Origin: Salvator merianae
Lineage: Eukaryota; Chordata; Lepidosauria; Squamata; Teiidae
DNA length: 64,000 nucleotides
Assembly: GCA_003586115.2 (NCBI GenBank)
Contig: QVOM02000112.1
Span: 45,438,743-45,502,742, forward strand
Direction: 5' to 3'
Part shown: positions 30,961 to 44,249 of the stretch, one piece after another
Numbering within the stretch: position 1 is the stretch's first letter
Layout of the letters: each line of letters begins with the position of its first letter
The notes under the pieces: generated by a model
Database searches by the model: none
What the model was told of the DNA's origin: nothing
What the model saw: only the letters and a program-made list of their open reading frames with translations
Position numbers and translations under genes: made by a program

Positions 30961-33415
30961 GTTACAAATTAAATAAATATGTGTGAAATACCTTGCCCTG
31001 TGAAAACTCAGATACAAATTTTGCCAAGCTGGCAAGTAAAACCTCCTCATGCGGCTTTTATACAAAAGAACAAATAGTTGAAATGGTCTTTAGACAATGC
31101 CAGGGCAGATATTAGCTGACTAAATTCATATCTAACTGGCTTATACCCAGATTACACAATGCCAGCAAAATTGGGTAGGGACTAGAAATAGGATTACTAG
31201 CTTTCAATCTTTTAGACAATGATAGTTAAATTCTTTTTATTGTTTCGACCTCGGTATTTGCCTGTGGCGTGTGTAAATTGTTTGTCATAATGGAAGTTGA
31301 GCTCCTGACTAGAGGCTTCAAAATCCTATTAGGAGACCTTGCTTGACAGAGTTCAAATATTAGCTTCCTATCTGCATATGAGCATTGCGCTACGGCAAAA
31401 CAAAGCAAAACAAAACCTAGTATTTCTTTTTCACAACCTTTGGGAAATGGTACTTTAAAAACGGAATCCTGCAGAGCGTAACTGGAGTAAACAAGCAGCA
31501 TTATTTTTTCTTGGCACAAGAGGTCTTTGCAGCATGTCCATCTAGCAGAAGCAGGGTTGACAGGAATGAACGATGTCCATCAGCACTGGGTGCCTAGTAA
31601 AGATCTGTGCACAAAGGGTCGGCTCTTGTTCCTGAGCTTGTCTGCCGGGCAGAAAAAAAAAAAATACATATGAAAAAATTTCCCTGAAAGGCTATCACAC
31701 AAAGGTGTTGCTGTGTGAAGCAATACAACAGAAGCTGCTGTTTCTCCTATCAGTTACTCAGGCTTCCTGCAGTCCATGAATCACATTTTTCCCTCTTCAA
31801 GGCCCTTAGCTGGCACTCCAGGAAATGTCTGGATGCCTTTCGAACTTTGCTTCAGGTGTAAATATTTAAAAATGAAGATTTCTTAGCTAATGGAGATGAA
31901 ATGAAAAACTGGGGTGGTGGTGGTGTGATATGTAGAAAGCTTGGATTACAGATGCAAAAAAAAACCCAGTTAAAATGAGAAGCCTTGTGAAGGGAGAAAG
32001 CTGCAGTCAGCTACTGAAGAGAAACAACAAAAGATCAAGTAATGACTCCAAGGAATCCTTTGGCCCTTGCTCAAATGCAAAAGTAAGAACTAAGCTAGCA
32101 AATGAATGGGACTGTGGCCCCTTCTATGTGGAGACAGACAGCATGAAGGAGAGAAAAGGCAAGTTTTGCTGCCAATCTTCTCTTGTTGCATACAAGCAAA
32201 AAAGGAAAAGCAGACACACACAAGCAGTTCAACTGTTCTGGAGGAAAAGTTTTGATCCCATCTCCTCTACCATTGTGGAACCTGAGGGCTGGTCATATAC
32301 TCGGGAGGGGAAGGTTTGGGGCTTGCGCTTTGCTTGCTTTTGGAGGGATGAAAAATGGAAACACTTCCTATGTGTGCTTATCTAAAGCGAAGCCCTTTTC
32401 ATGAGTATAAAAGGAGTCTTTAAGAATCCCATCATGATGAGCTCATCTCTCCCTTTGAAGCATGTTTCCATCCGAAGCACAGGAGGCTCGCCAAGTATGC
32501 AGACCTCTGCCTAATCAAGAGAAAGAGGTAGTAAAGGAATGTTTCCTCACCAGAGTGCATTAGCAGGTGAAGAGTGTTTAATAATTCAAATTTAATAATT
32601 CAAATTGTCAGAAAGGAGCCTAACAGCTCCACTGCTGCTCTAGAGGTTGCCATTTTCAAGTCTCTCTTTCTGCACTCAGAGTGCCTCCTTACCCCCCCCC
32701 CATGTGCAGGTGCAGCAGGCCCCCCCACACACACACACAGTGTGATGTGTTTTGTCATGGTGACAGCCATGGTGACCAAAAAGTGAGTGGCTTCAGGACT
32801 GCTTCTCACATACTGAACTTTTTGCATCATGGAGAGGGATTGAAGTTCCTCAATGTGCCTTCACACCCCTTCAGAGTGGGGCACTACAGAGACGGAAAGA
32901 CTTTGATGCCCTTCCAAGGTGTCTTGAATGCTGTGTGGAGATGCAGCCACACGGAAATAATAATAAAAAAATGTTCCTTACATAAGATGCAGTTTTAGAC
33001 TCCATTAAAGTGGCTTGGGAAGCGACTATTTCAATGGCTGTTTGGAACAGTTTCAGTGCTCACCACAGTGTGTGTCATGGAGCCTGACTTTATGTATAGG
33101 AAGCTTGTGAGTGAAATAATTTGTGTGAAAAAAGATCAAGTCATGATGTTTTTGTTTTGTCTTCTGCAGGAAAATAGTTCAATCGTGGACTGCAAAGAAA
33201 ACTTGTTTTGAAATATTAACATTACAGGTATTCTTGGAACAGTGTACCTGTGCCTGTATGAGGGACAAAAGAAAAGAACATGGTGCTGTAGCCCATTTAA
33301 AGTGTGGACCACCTGTAAACAGTCCACACAGCATTCCAGCTGGTATACTACACCTGGTGCCATTTCACTGGGCACCCAGAAGCAGTGGCAGAAATGTGTC
33401 ACTTCTGGACACTAA
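30961..33415. other. non-coding stretch, nothing firmly recognised
   Basis: No gene supported. Short simple repeats at 32692-32740 (C run and AC). A 136-codon + frame at 31975-32385 has no recognisable motif or splice context. Confidence 0.45.
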
Positions 33416-34253
33416 GGGTGTGTTCAAAAAGCCTATTTTAGTCACCTTCCAAGTGCATCTGAGCCAGGGAGTCCATAAAAGCCTTACCCGGAGGTAGCCC
33501 TTGCGCCTCTCCACGGCTGCCTGGGTCAACTCTTCCATATTCGGTTTTCCAGTGTTTTCGGGTTGCCTTAGTGAGCACCTCAACCAATCAGAGCCTTGCA
33601 GGAACCCATGGGGCAATAACACAGGAAAGGAGGGGCACAGTGAGCTCTTGCCAGCATGGCAAAACTTTTCAAACACCCTGCCTTCTGTACATGAAAAAAG
33701 ACTTTAGTAGTGAGGTGTGAGAGAGAGCACCTCGCTACTAAAGTGCAGTGTGGGGGGGTCTAATTACAGAAGGCAGGGACTTTGAAAAGTTTCCCTGCAC
33801 CGGCAAATCTCTCCCTCCCCTCCCCGCACCAGCAAATCTCTCCCTCTGCTCTTAGTTAAAAGCTTCAGTTCAAATGAGGCATCCACTTCCTGCTTTTCTG
33901 CTGAAGCAGTTTCCTTAACTGCCAGGGTTTTTCTGTGTGCAAAGCAAACATCAAATCTCGCCTTTATTCTCCAATTCCTCGATGCACTAGGGAAATGGAG
34001 GGGAGGGGAAGAGAGGGAGAGATTTGCAGATAGAAAACCCCTGGCAGTTAAGGAGTTAAGAACTTGGGAACTGCTTCAGCAGAGAGGCGGGGAGTGCCCA
34101 ATCAGTGAGCAGCATCCTTTGCAGGCTGTGAAGTCAGATCGCTGAATCGCCTCATTGGGTAAGTGTGTGTGGAAGGCTTTTTTCCTGTGCACCCACAAAT
34201 TATTTGCTCCTTTTATGCAGGTGATTTAAAAAATCGCTAGTCTGAACACACCC
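33416..34253 (-). mobile_element. ~830-bp non-autonomous DNA transposon, copy 2
   Basis: The ends are GGGTGTGTTCA at the left and its inverted form, TGAACACACCC, at the right; the right side (ctagtctgaacacaccc, with ccttttatgcaggtgatt inside) is the reverse complement of the left side of copy 1 at 15718. The copies are thus in opposite orientation. Multiple internal inverted segments; no transposase. Confidence 0.82.
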
Positions 34254-37200
34254 TTAGTCAAAATAGCCTCAGCTGACATGTTTGGAGGCCAAGAATCTTC
34301 ATTCTCAGTCAAGATGGGTTGTCCACAATGCAGGTGGCCTTTGGTGTGTGCCAGCAGCAGCCCAGTCATTGTGGGCTGGGTTGCTTGTTTTGGGACCAGG
34401 ATGGCAGAAAGGATGGCAGCCTGTGCTGTGCAGAAAGACTCGGAGAGTCTTAGAAAAGAATCCTATGTGATAGATTACTGGATGTCCTATAGGATTATCT
34501 GAAATTGGCAGAACTGTTAATGTGGGCAGATTTTGAACAGACCTGCTACTCTGGTGAGAATTTTGAGTGAAGACTAAGTGCACTTTGGGTAATTACTAGA
34601 TACCAAGAAGACAATTCTATGGTTAATTCAAAGATACCGAGGGTCTTTTTGCTCTTTCTGCATTGGAACGGTCAAATCCAACTATTCCAAGGTGAAAAAG
34701 TCCCTATGGTGTGATGACCACCCACACTGCCAGTGCTGCAACAACATGGAACCGGGTTTCCAACACTCACAGTGCGAATGCTGACCTCCCCATCCAGCTG
34801 CTGCCATAGCAACCAGGGACATAGAGCATAACTATGCAGCTGCAGCTGCAGCCGTGCCATGCCCCACCATAGCCTGCAACATCCGCACCTGGAAGTGGGT
34901 ATGAACACTGCATACCAGGAGCAGTCCAGTATTTTGTTGTCCACAGCTAGCAGAGATTAGGAGCATCTCCAGTCACTCCCAATCGCTCAGCTTTGCAAAT
35001 GTGGACACACTGTGTTGCTGAGTGTCTCCAGTGAGTGAGCATGCCCCATGATCCAACAAGTTTCAGGGAGTGGGCACCATATGGACTGCATAGAGCTATG
35101 AGGGATTGGCAGTCATTCCAAATCCCTCAGTCAATTAGTTCTAGAGACCTAGCTTACCAGACCAGGCTAAAATTCAGCATCTCTTTGCCCAATTCAAATC
35201 TATCAGTTTCTTCTCACCTTAGTCCTGTGATTCAGTTGCAGCCTCTGCAAGCAATTCCTTAAACTGGTTGGTCTGTGAGCCTATCATCGGTTGAAATTTA
35301 AAGGGGCAGGCCAGTCTCTAGAGCCATATTCACATTCAGTAAAAAAAAAAAAAAAATGTGTTAGAGATGGGATAAGGGCACAACAGCCACATGCTACTGC
35401 CTTTAAGAATTTAAGACATCACCATCTGATTGTTCACTTCTTTAGCAAACACTAATCCATGTTTTTTTTAGAAAACACACTGCTTGAAACACGAATCTGA
35501 ATGTTCCCCTGAAACCACAGAATATACATTCTCTCCGACACAAGAGGTTGTCGCTGGTTCCGCCTTTGTTGTAAACCACCATGACCAATAGTTATAACCT
35601 TACCGATTCCTCCAGGGCCAAATTGCTGCCTGTTTCTGTCAACGGACTGCTGAGGATAAAAAAGAAATTATTTCCCCTGATCCCCACACACTCCGAAATC
35701 TGCACACTTAAACAGCTCTAAGGAGGTAACTGATGTTTTCCTCAGCCTAACCGTCACAATTGTGCCATTCTACAAAGCCAGCCATTGTAAAACGAAAAGG
35801 ACAGCTGACAGCAGCAGAAGCAGCTCTCATATCAGCTTTACATTTAACTGCCATTTGGCAGGCACTAAAAGGAAAAGTACCTATAATTCACAGTGCCCAG
35901 AATCCTCAGCATTAATCCTACTGGGAAGTTAAAAACTAGGATGAAGCATCCCTGCGTCTCGGATTTACTTAACTAATCTGAGTAAGGTCCCCATACATGG
36001 CTTAATGTATTTCTTCTGAACAGAATTATTAGACACTTTCCAAAGGCAGTATTTTCCTAATTTGACATACACAGCCCAATGAAATAAATGTTAGATGCAT
36101 AAAATATTCAACATGATGAGCTACAGAGCACTGATTAAAATACATGAAATATAAACATATATGAAAATATTCCCACTGTAGCAGATTCTGAAGACTGAAG
36201 TCACAAAGTTTCAAGCTCAAAGACTCAGAGCAAGAGCTCTTCTGTTCATGCCAAAGACACAGCACCATCACAAACACTTTCTGAAACATTTGGGAGGGTA
36301 ATATCCCTCTTACATGGAATGTACAGGCCTAGCAGAGGCTAGGGCAAACCCGAGCAGGTCTGAAATTGCATGAATCACTCCTTTCTGCCTCTGGACTGGT
36401 ATATCTTGCTCACTGAGGAGCAAAATATTAATAGCACTGAAATCATTGGTTTGCTGTTGGTCTTGTCAGTTCTCTGTATATCCGGCTGATCCATAATCTG
36501 TCAGAAGCTCACAAGAAGTCTATATGAAGACTTTGGACTTCTCAGGCCTTACAATTATCCCATTCTAAGGTGGAATAAACCCCAACATGCAGACACCATC
36601 TGCACTATGGGGCCTACAAACCTATCTGAGGGGGCAAATGCATGGCTGTGTGGCACTCAGTGACTGCACCTGTGTGATTGTGTGATCACACCTGTATTCA
36701 CCTGCGCACTCAGTAGCGCTCCCAGTCACCATGGCAGTGGCCAGGCACTTTCCAGCCACTGCCATGGCAAAGATCAGGAGCAGAATACCAGCATTCCCAT
36801 TCTAATGTGGAAAGTGTGAAATCACCCAAAGCCTCCTATTTAGCAAATTAGGCAGAATGGAGGCTCCATTTCTAATCTTCATTTTCACTCTCGCTCACAC
36901 GCACATGAGCTATCATTCACCTCTATGTGCACCCTTTTGAAGAGACTGGTGAATTAAGATATCAGTGCTCTTCTTCTCATGCAGTGTATTATGTTGTATG
37001 GACCCAGCTGTTTTTTATATCAGATTAAGCTCCAAAACAACTGCACTGCTGAAACCTATAAGGCATTGTGGAGAATTTGGAGGGATTCATAGGCCTATTG
37101 CTCCTGAACTCAGCAAATTATTATTATTTAAAACATTTCTCTACTGCTTCCATTAAAGAATCCCACAGCAGTTTATTTTCAAGTAAAGATTAAAAATGTA

Positions 37201-39679
37201 TGTCCTTCCTTATGAAGAATGTTGGTTTCCTTGGTTCATATTTGGTTTGCCTTTCATATACACAGGCTTTTTGCTGAAAACACACAGAAAGTTATGTTTT
37301 GTATTTAGGTGGAACTCTCCATCTCCTCCAAAAAGGACACAGGTTTCCTCCCAAATGTGGGAGGAAAATGCGGGATCTTGTTTGGATCCCACAATTGTCT
37401 CTCACCAACCCTGCCAGATGGCAGGGCAACACTTACCTGTGGGCACTTACCTGTCTGGACACTTGCTCCTGCAATGGCAAGGCCTCTCCTTCCAGATATT
37501 TCCAATACATGTGGCAATCCCAGCATAGCTGCAGGATAATCCCACATTTTAGACCTTGTCTGGACGGGACCACAGTTTTGCTCTGCTTACAGTCAGCTGT
37601 TTGAAAGGAGTTAAGGCAGACTAGGATTGCTTTCAGACATCCACCTCAATTGCTCTAAAGGCAAAGGCGAGGGTCACACACAGGATGGATGCTGGTATGT
37701 CCTTCCACCCTGAACCCCCACTGCCACCCTGAGGCAGAGGACATGGTGGACTGATGGGGGAGCAGATTTCCGTGCTCTGACAACACTCTGTCTCTTTGTT
37801 TTAGCTCATCATCCAAAGGGAGAGGTGGGGTGGTTGTCTACCCCAAGCCAATTTGCACAACAATTTTGGACAACTGCCACATATTATGGAAGTGGACCTA
37901 CAGTGACTCCCCTCAAGACAACCAGATTGGAGGTATGTCTGCATGTAGCCTATGGAAGGGATTTTTAGCTGCTTCCTCAGGCTTTGCTGTTTGGGCCCCC
38001 AAAAAAGCAAAGCTTAGCTGGAACAGCTGATATGCCCCCCCTCCTCAGTTTCCCCTTCCCTTTTCCGTTTATCTCCTTACTCTCTTGCATTTTAGATTAA
38101 TCCAGTTCTCAGCTAAATCAGTTTAAGCTTGCCTGTTGTCCCCTCTTTATCCCAGGAGGCTTAGCTTTAATGTCTACCAGCCATTTTTTAAATTAACTCT
38201 GTTGTGGCTGGTCTGTATTCATTTCTTTTTAATCTCATTGGATAATCATTATAGCAGGAATAATTAACAGGCTTCTTTTGAAGAAGAATGCAATGAAGGA
38301 AGTTAGCTAGGCTTGAACAGTTAATCAATTAAATTGATCCTATTTGTTTGTTTAATACACTTTTGCCCTGGGCATTTTTCAGTGGTTTGGTCCCAAATAT
38401 CTAGCAAAAATCAAGAACATGCTGCATATGCAAACTCAGCCAGTTCTCCAAAAATGACAAATGCGTGCAGGAGTATAAATATGAGGGGAAACAAAGACCA
38501 AGCAAGCCAGAATACAAGATCATCCCACTCATAGTATCTTTAAGATGCCAGTGAGTGGTCCAGGCCAGATAAAGCAATGATTCAGTACGTGGGGAAGTCT
38601 CCATGATGCCGGCCACAGTGCTGGATCAGGATGTCCTCCAAGCCTTTCCAGGCTTCAGGCAGCCTTAGAAAGAGGGCTGACAGCTCCACCACTGGGGGGG
38701 GGGGGCACTATATGTTATATTTCTTTACATTGTTATAAAAAAAAAATTAATAAAATATTATATAAAAAAAATAATAAAAGAAAACAGCTCCACCGCTGTC
38801 CTGTGTTTGCTGTTCTGAAGAGTTTGTGCCTGTGCTTGGAGAGCTCCTCCTCCTGTGTGGAAATGGTGTGCATTTTACTAGGAGAAGGGCCTGGCTGTCT
38901 CAGTGACAGAATTCAGACCTTATGCTCTTTTTCCCGGACCAAAGAAATCAAGACACAGGCCAAGTAGAAAAGCCTCATGTTATTTCTTTATTTGAAATAA
39001 CAGAATACAAAGGATAGTTGCTAGAGGTAGACATATAACAGTTCCAAACCATTCTCCTTTCCCACGCCTCCCTGTCCCAATACCTGGTAGACAAAACATC
39101 CAGGCTCCCAGGCCTTCCGCATTCCAGCTAACCACCAACAAGGGAAAACACTGGATCAGTGAGAAAAGCAAGCAAGCATGGGTGGGATCTGAGAAGATGC
39201 AAGGACACTTCTGCAGTGGTCAGTGTGCTAACACTCAGTACATGAGCAGAAGCTTCAGGGCTGCTTTTCCCACACTGAAGCTTTTGCCACTTGAAGGGGA
39301 ATTGAAATCCCTCCATGCGCTCTCACACCTCTTTGACATGGGGTGCTGTGGAGACAGGCAGACTTCAATGCCCCTCCAAGACATTTTGAATGCCACATGA
39401 AGATGCAGCGGCCTCTAAATACTGTATACAAGTTTTAAATAAAATTATAACACAGAATTTCTCAGGTTCTGACCTGACAGGCACTGTCCCTCAGCCTCCT
39501 CTATTGGTTAGGTTTATTGAAGGACCATCTGGGACACCTTTGATAAAAAGCAGTTTAGTTTATTTTATTTTTTATTGCATTCGCTGTGATAGCCTCCAGG
39601 TCCCTTCTGAGATATTTCAGGGATCTTCATTGTACATGTTCAGTTACTCTGTCCTCTCCTCCTGAGCAATGTCCTTTTA
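34254..39679. other. non-coding stretch, nothing firmly recognised
   Basis: Short frames only. The segment 35352-35405 resembles 25330-25400 (ggataagggcacaacagcca against ggatgagaacatgaaagcca), so both may be scraps of one repeat. A G run at 38692-38706 precedes an AT-rich tract to 38790, possibly an old retroposon tail. Confidence 0.4.
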
Positions 39680-39843
39680 TTTTTATTTATTTATTTTTAA
39701 GCCACTGTTTATATGTGATTTTAATCAGCTTTAGTTCTGTTTCTAACTTGGTTGTATTGTTTTTATCTCTTGTAACCCACTCTGAGAACTTTGGTATGGG
39801 GCAGGAGATAAATGTCTAATAAATCAATAAATCAATAAATAAT
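39680..39843 (+). mobile_element. L2-type LINE 3' end
   Basis: The sequence cttgtaacccactctgagaa then ctttggtatggggcaggaga followed by (aataaatc)n is the 3' terminus of an L2-like LINE with its short tandem tail. No coding part is recognisable upstream. Confidence 0.6.
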
Positions 39844-40589
39844 CTTTGTTTTGTAAAGATTCCAGTTGCATTTCACACAGAATCAGTCACAATGTTGCCA
39901 TAAATAAGAGGAACTGAGGCCAAGATGGCTACTCTCCTTCTCTCCCAGTACGTCTTAGCTTAAATAGCCTAGGCCTGCCCTTAGCTTTCTCAATCAAAAT
40001 CCAGGTCTGAGCCTCTTGTAATCTTCTGCAAAGCGGCACTGTCACTCCTTAAACTGTTCCATTCCTCCCCAGCATCTCTGCCCTCTTCAGTGCCTTAGTT
40101 CAGCTCCTTTCATTCTTAAACCATCTGCATCACTGTATAAGCCACCATCTTCAGCTGGGCATTTATTTTTGAGAGTTCTTTGCTTAACAATACTGTTAAC
40201 TCTTCCACTGTGATTGCAGCCTCTCTTTTCGGTTCCCCTGTAATTTCTGTCTTATCCTTTGCTATCAGAGAGTGAGATCTCTTTGTATTGCTGACATTCT
40301 AGCAGATGTCTGTGCCTGACCTCAGTGTTCTTAGTACCTGCCAGCATTTCCTGCTCACTTGATTAATCCTCCCTGACCTTGTCAATTATCACAGCCAGTT
40401 GTTGCATAAAACAGAAAAAGACTGTGGACAAATTCTACTTGTACTCCTTAGTGCAGTGTCTGCAGAGAATTCTAACACTTGCACATAAAAGACTATAACT
40501 TTAACTGCACCATTTAAATATTTAAATAGACACATATATCTGGAAGAGGAGTTGTTGGTACCCTCGAGTCAGAGTCAGTTTCTAAGGAC
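39844..40589. other. non-coding stretch, nothing recognised
   Basis: No supported gene or repeat. Confidence 0.5.
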
Positions 40590-40729
40590 TGCATGTACAC
40601 ATCTATGCAGTTTTCTTAGCAGATACAGAAGTGGTTTGTCATTGCCTCCTCCTGGGGGGATGTCAAGAGTCAAACCTGCTGCCCTCTCTTTTCCAGGCAG
40701 TCATTTTATCACTGAGCTATGACTACTCC
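40590..40729 (-). mobile_element. tRNA-derived SINE
   Basis: On the minus strand GAGTAGTCATAGCTCAGTGA (A box region, from 40728) is followed by GGTTTGACTCTTGACATC (B box region, 40676-40659), then a tail with cagaagtggtttgtcattgc reversed, shared with the SINE at 55918. The promoter boxes suggest a former Pol III retroposon. Confidence 0.65.
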
Positions 40730-41180
40730 TTAGGAACATTTCTGGTGAACAAAGGAAGCCATTGCTGCAGGATTACCTTGCACTCCCCTTGGAGGACTTG
40801 CCTCATTTCTGATGAGAAGGGAGAAGTTTAACCTTCATAAACTATTAGTATCCTCTGTACAAGGTTTAAAAAATATCTGGAGAGGTGCTTAATACGCTCC
40901 ACTGCCAAACTTCTAAAAAGAGGTTTGACAATGGAGCAGAATTCATGCTGCCTCAAAGGCAGCTGGACATGGTTAGTGGTGTATGAAAGCTGCTGATGGA
41001 GCACTCACGGTGTGCTGAAAATTGGCCTCTCACAGCCATTAGAATGAAGAAGTGGAAAAGAGTGATTATGCTTCGGCATTCTTCAGCCTTACAATTGCCA
41101 TACCTTTGGGGGTAGCTCAGGGTCATCCCTAGGGCAGAGCCTTCAAATGTTCCCCCAGCCCCTTACTGTGCCAACGATCC
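40730..41180. other. non-coding stretch, nothing recognised
   Basis: No supported gene or repeat. Confidence 0.5.
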
Positions 41181-42586
41181 ATATTCTGCCCTGATGTGGA
41201 GAGCTAAGGTGCCCAAACAAGAAAGTAGAATTTCCCACTTTCAAGGCATGCACTCATGTTAAGGCTATTTGGATGGATGCCCTGACTCTTGGTCACCTTG
41301 GACAGCCAGCATTCTGCCTGAGTGGCATGGTGGAGGGCTCAAAAGGCTGTGAAGCAACCATAGAATCCTGTCATCACCTTGCCCTAGGCCACTCTGTTTG
41401 GATGGCCTCTTGGAAGGCTGAGGGACACCTGGGTGAACTCCTCCTCTGTGCAACTTCTGGATCAGCTACACATAAACACAACCTTTGAAGGCTTCATTTT
41501 CTGCTCATAAGGATATAATAGGAGCCCTGCTGAATCAGGCCATGGCCCATCTAGTCCAGCATCCTGCTTCACACAGTGTCCCACCAATTGCTTCTGGGCA
41601 TTCTCAAGCAGAAGACAAAAGGCAAAACCTTCACCGGCTCTAAATTCCCAGCAAATGGTCTTTAGAGGCATCCTGCCTCTCTCTTCAACCTGGAGGCAGT
41701 ATCTAGGCATCAGGTCTAGTATCCATTGATACACCTGTCCTTAACAAATTTGTCTAACCCTTTCTTAAAGTTATTCAGGTTGGTTGCTATCACCACCTCT
41801 TCTGGTAGTAAATTGCATAGACTGATGACCCTTTAGGTAAAAAAATACTTCACCTTGTTGGTCCATCAGCTTCATAGAGTGCCCCCATCTACTTTTCCAT
41901 ACTGTGCATGATTTTATATATGTCAATCAGGTCTCCTCTTAAACGCTGCTTTTCAAGGCTGAAGAAACCAAGACGTAGCCTGCTCCTTTCCCCTTGCCTT
42001 ACAGTGGCCTACCAGATCACCAGAGTACTTGCTGCATAGGAGTCCTGCACATAGGGCTGCCTTTTCTCCTTCCCTTGCCTTTTGCTTCCTCACTAAGACC
42101 CTTCCAACTGCCACAGGTACCTCTCTCACTTGCTCCCATGAATGCTTCCTTGCCCTCTTTATACCAGAATTCTGTCTCAAACTCTGCAGCTCACCTATAC
42201 TCGCTTTCACCTGCATCTAGAGCAAACTTTGAGGGCCCAAATCAGCTCCATTTGACCTCCTTTCATCTTTCTACCTTCCCTAGTCTCTGCTCCCATCTTC
42301 TTCCTAGCGCTGCCATCTTCAGGAACTTTTCCTAATCAGGAATCAAACACTCTTAACAACGATTTCTGTCCTGCCATAGCAATTTCCTCTGGGTTTCCTC
42401 ATGTTGATCTGTCTTTTGATTCCTTCCTCGTTGTTGCTTATTGGTTTCATTCAGTGTGATTACTTCCATTGTTGCCACAATTTATGGTATTTGTGCATTG
42501 CTTACTGTCTTGATTTCTTTAATCACTGGTTGGATTTCCCTAATAAAATTAAAATTGCCCCTTTATTGATACATATGCCCAGGACT
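41181..42586 (+). repeat. 1406-bp exact duplication, first copy
   Basis: The segment from atattctgccctgatgtgg to atgcccaggact is repeated at 42588-43993 with an offset of 1407 and no difference I can see. The copies are separated by one N. Identity over the whole length, including all short frames, points to overlapping contig ends joined wrongly. Confidence 0.9.
41513..41965 (-). mobile_element. CR1-type LINE 3' fragment
   Basis: The antisense family sequence (ggatataataggagccctgc, gaatcaggccatggcccatc, tagtccagcatcctgcttc) continues through gtctaacccttt and ttctggtagtaaattgcata to gtcaatcaggtctcctctta. It is the most complete copy of this 3' region in the window. Confidence 0.75.
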
Positions 42587-42587
42587 N
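42587..42587. other. single-base assembly gap (N)
   Basis: One N at the exact junction of the two identical 1406-bp copies, as expected of an automatic contig join. Confidence 0.95.
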
Positions 42588-43993
42588 ATATTCTGCCCTG
42601 ATGTGGAGAGCTAAGGTGCCCAAACAAGAAAGTAGAATTTCCCACTTTCAAGGCATGCACTCATGTTAAGGCTATTTGGATGGATGCCCTGACTCTTGGT
42701 CACCTTGGACAGCCAGCATTCTGCCTGAGTGGCATGGTGGAGGGCTCAAAAGGCTGTGAAGCAACCATAGAATCCTGTCATCACCTTGCCCTAGGCCACT
42801 CTGTTTGGATGGCCTCTTGGAAGGCTGAGGGACACCTGGGTGAACTCCTCCTCTGTGCAACTTCTGGATCAGCTACACATAAACACAACCTTTGAAGGCT
42901 TCATTTTCTGCTCATAAGGATATAATAGGAGCCCTGCTGAATCAGGCCATGGCCCATCTAGTCCAGCATCCTGCTTCACACAGTGTCCCACCAATTGCTT
43001 CTGGGCATTCTCAAGCAGAAGACAAAAGGCAAAACCTTCACCGGCTCTAAATTCCCAGCAAATGGTCTTTAGAGGCATCCTGCCTCTCTCTTCAACCTGG
43101 AGGCAGTATCTAGGCATCAGGTCTAGTATCCATTGATACACCTGTCCTTAACAAATTTGTCTAACCCTTTCTTAAAGTTATTCAGGTTGGTTGCTATCAC
43201 CACCTCTTCTGGTAGTAAATTGCATAGACTGATGACCCTTTAGGTAAAAAAATACTTCACCTTGTTGGTCCATCAGCTTCATAGAGTGCCCCCATCTACT
43301 TTTCCATACTGTGCATGATTTTATATATGTCAATCAGGTCTCCTCTTAAACGCTGCTTTTCAAGGCTGAAGAAACCAAGACGTAGCCTGCTCCTTTCCCC
43401 TTGCCTTACAGTGGCCTACCAGATCACCAGAGTACTTGCTGCATAGGAGTCCTGCACATAGGGCTGCCTTTTCTCCTTCCCTTGCCTTTTGCTTCCTCAC
43501 TAAGACCCTTCCAACTGCCACAGGTACCTCTCTCACTTGCTCCCATGAATGCTTCCTTGCCCTCTTTATACCAGAATTCTGTCTCAAACTCTGCAGCTCA
43601 CCTATACTCGCTTTCACCTGCATCTAGAGCAAACTTTGAGGGCCCAAATCAGCTCCATTTGACCTCCTTTCATCTTTCTACCTTCCCTAGTCTCTGCTCC
43701 CATCTTCTTCCTAGCGCTGCCATCTTCAGGAACTTTTCCTAATCAGGAATCAAACACTCTTAACAACGATTTCTGTCCTGCCATAGCAATTTCCTCTGGG
43801 TTTCCTCATGTTGATCTGTCTTTTGATTCCTTCCTCGTTGTTGCTTATTGGTTTCATTCAGTGTGATTACTTCCATTGTTGCCACAATTTATGGTATTTG
43901 TGCATTGCTTACTGTCTTGATTTCTTTAATCACTGGTTGGATTTCCCTAATAAAATTAAAATTGCCCCTTTATTGATACATATGCCCAGGACT
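42588..43993 (+). repeat. 1406-bp exact duplication, second copy
   Basis: Same content as 41181-42586. It continues past the copy boundary into unique sequence at 43994 (aatttagatgtg), while the first copy is entered from unique sequence at 41180. Confidence 0.9.
42920..43372 (-). mobile_element. CR1-type LINE 3' fragment, duplicate
   Basis: This is the exact counterpart of 41513-41965 in the second duplication copy; probably not an independent element. Confidence 0.75.
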
Positions 43994-44019
43994 AATTTAG
44001 ATGTGTAGTCATTGTGGTT

Positions 44020-44150
44020 TAGTCATTAACTTGTGTCCCAATTCTTCATGACTCCATGGACCATTGCACACCAGGCTTTTCTGTCCTTTGCTAGTTCCCT
44101 TAGATTGCTTACATTACTTACAAAAGTGAACTTACAGGCATCCATTATGC
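44020..44150. mobile_element. BovB (RTE) LINE-like scrap
   Basis: ttgtgtcccaattcttcatg then actccatggaccattgcaca and ccaggcttttctgtcctttg resembles the 3' region of BovB elements found in squamates. It is short and diverged, so the assignment is tentative; the strand is not fixed. Confidence 0.5.
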
Positions 44151-44180
44151 AGCTTGAGACACTATTTACAATATTATTGA

Positions 44181-44185
<5 letters not shown>

Positions 44186-44249
<64 letters not shown>
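44186..44249. repeat. (TTA)n microsatellite
   Basis: About 21 uninterrupted TTA units. Confidence 0.97.

Noticed and set aside
41265..43742. Pairs of identical frames spaced 1407 bases apart, apparently a gene family
   Set aside because: The DNA is an exact tandem copy around an N and includes CR1 sequence; it is neither a gene nor a real family.
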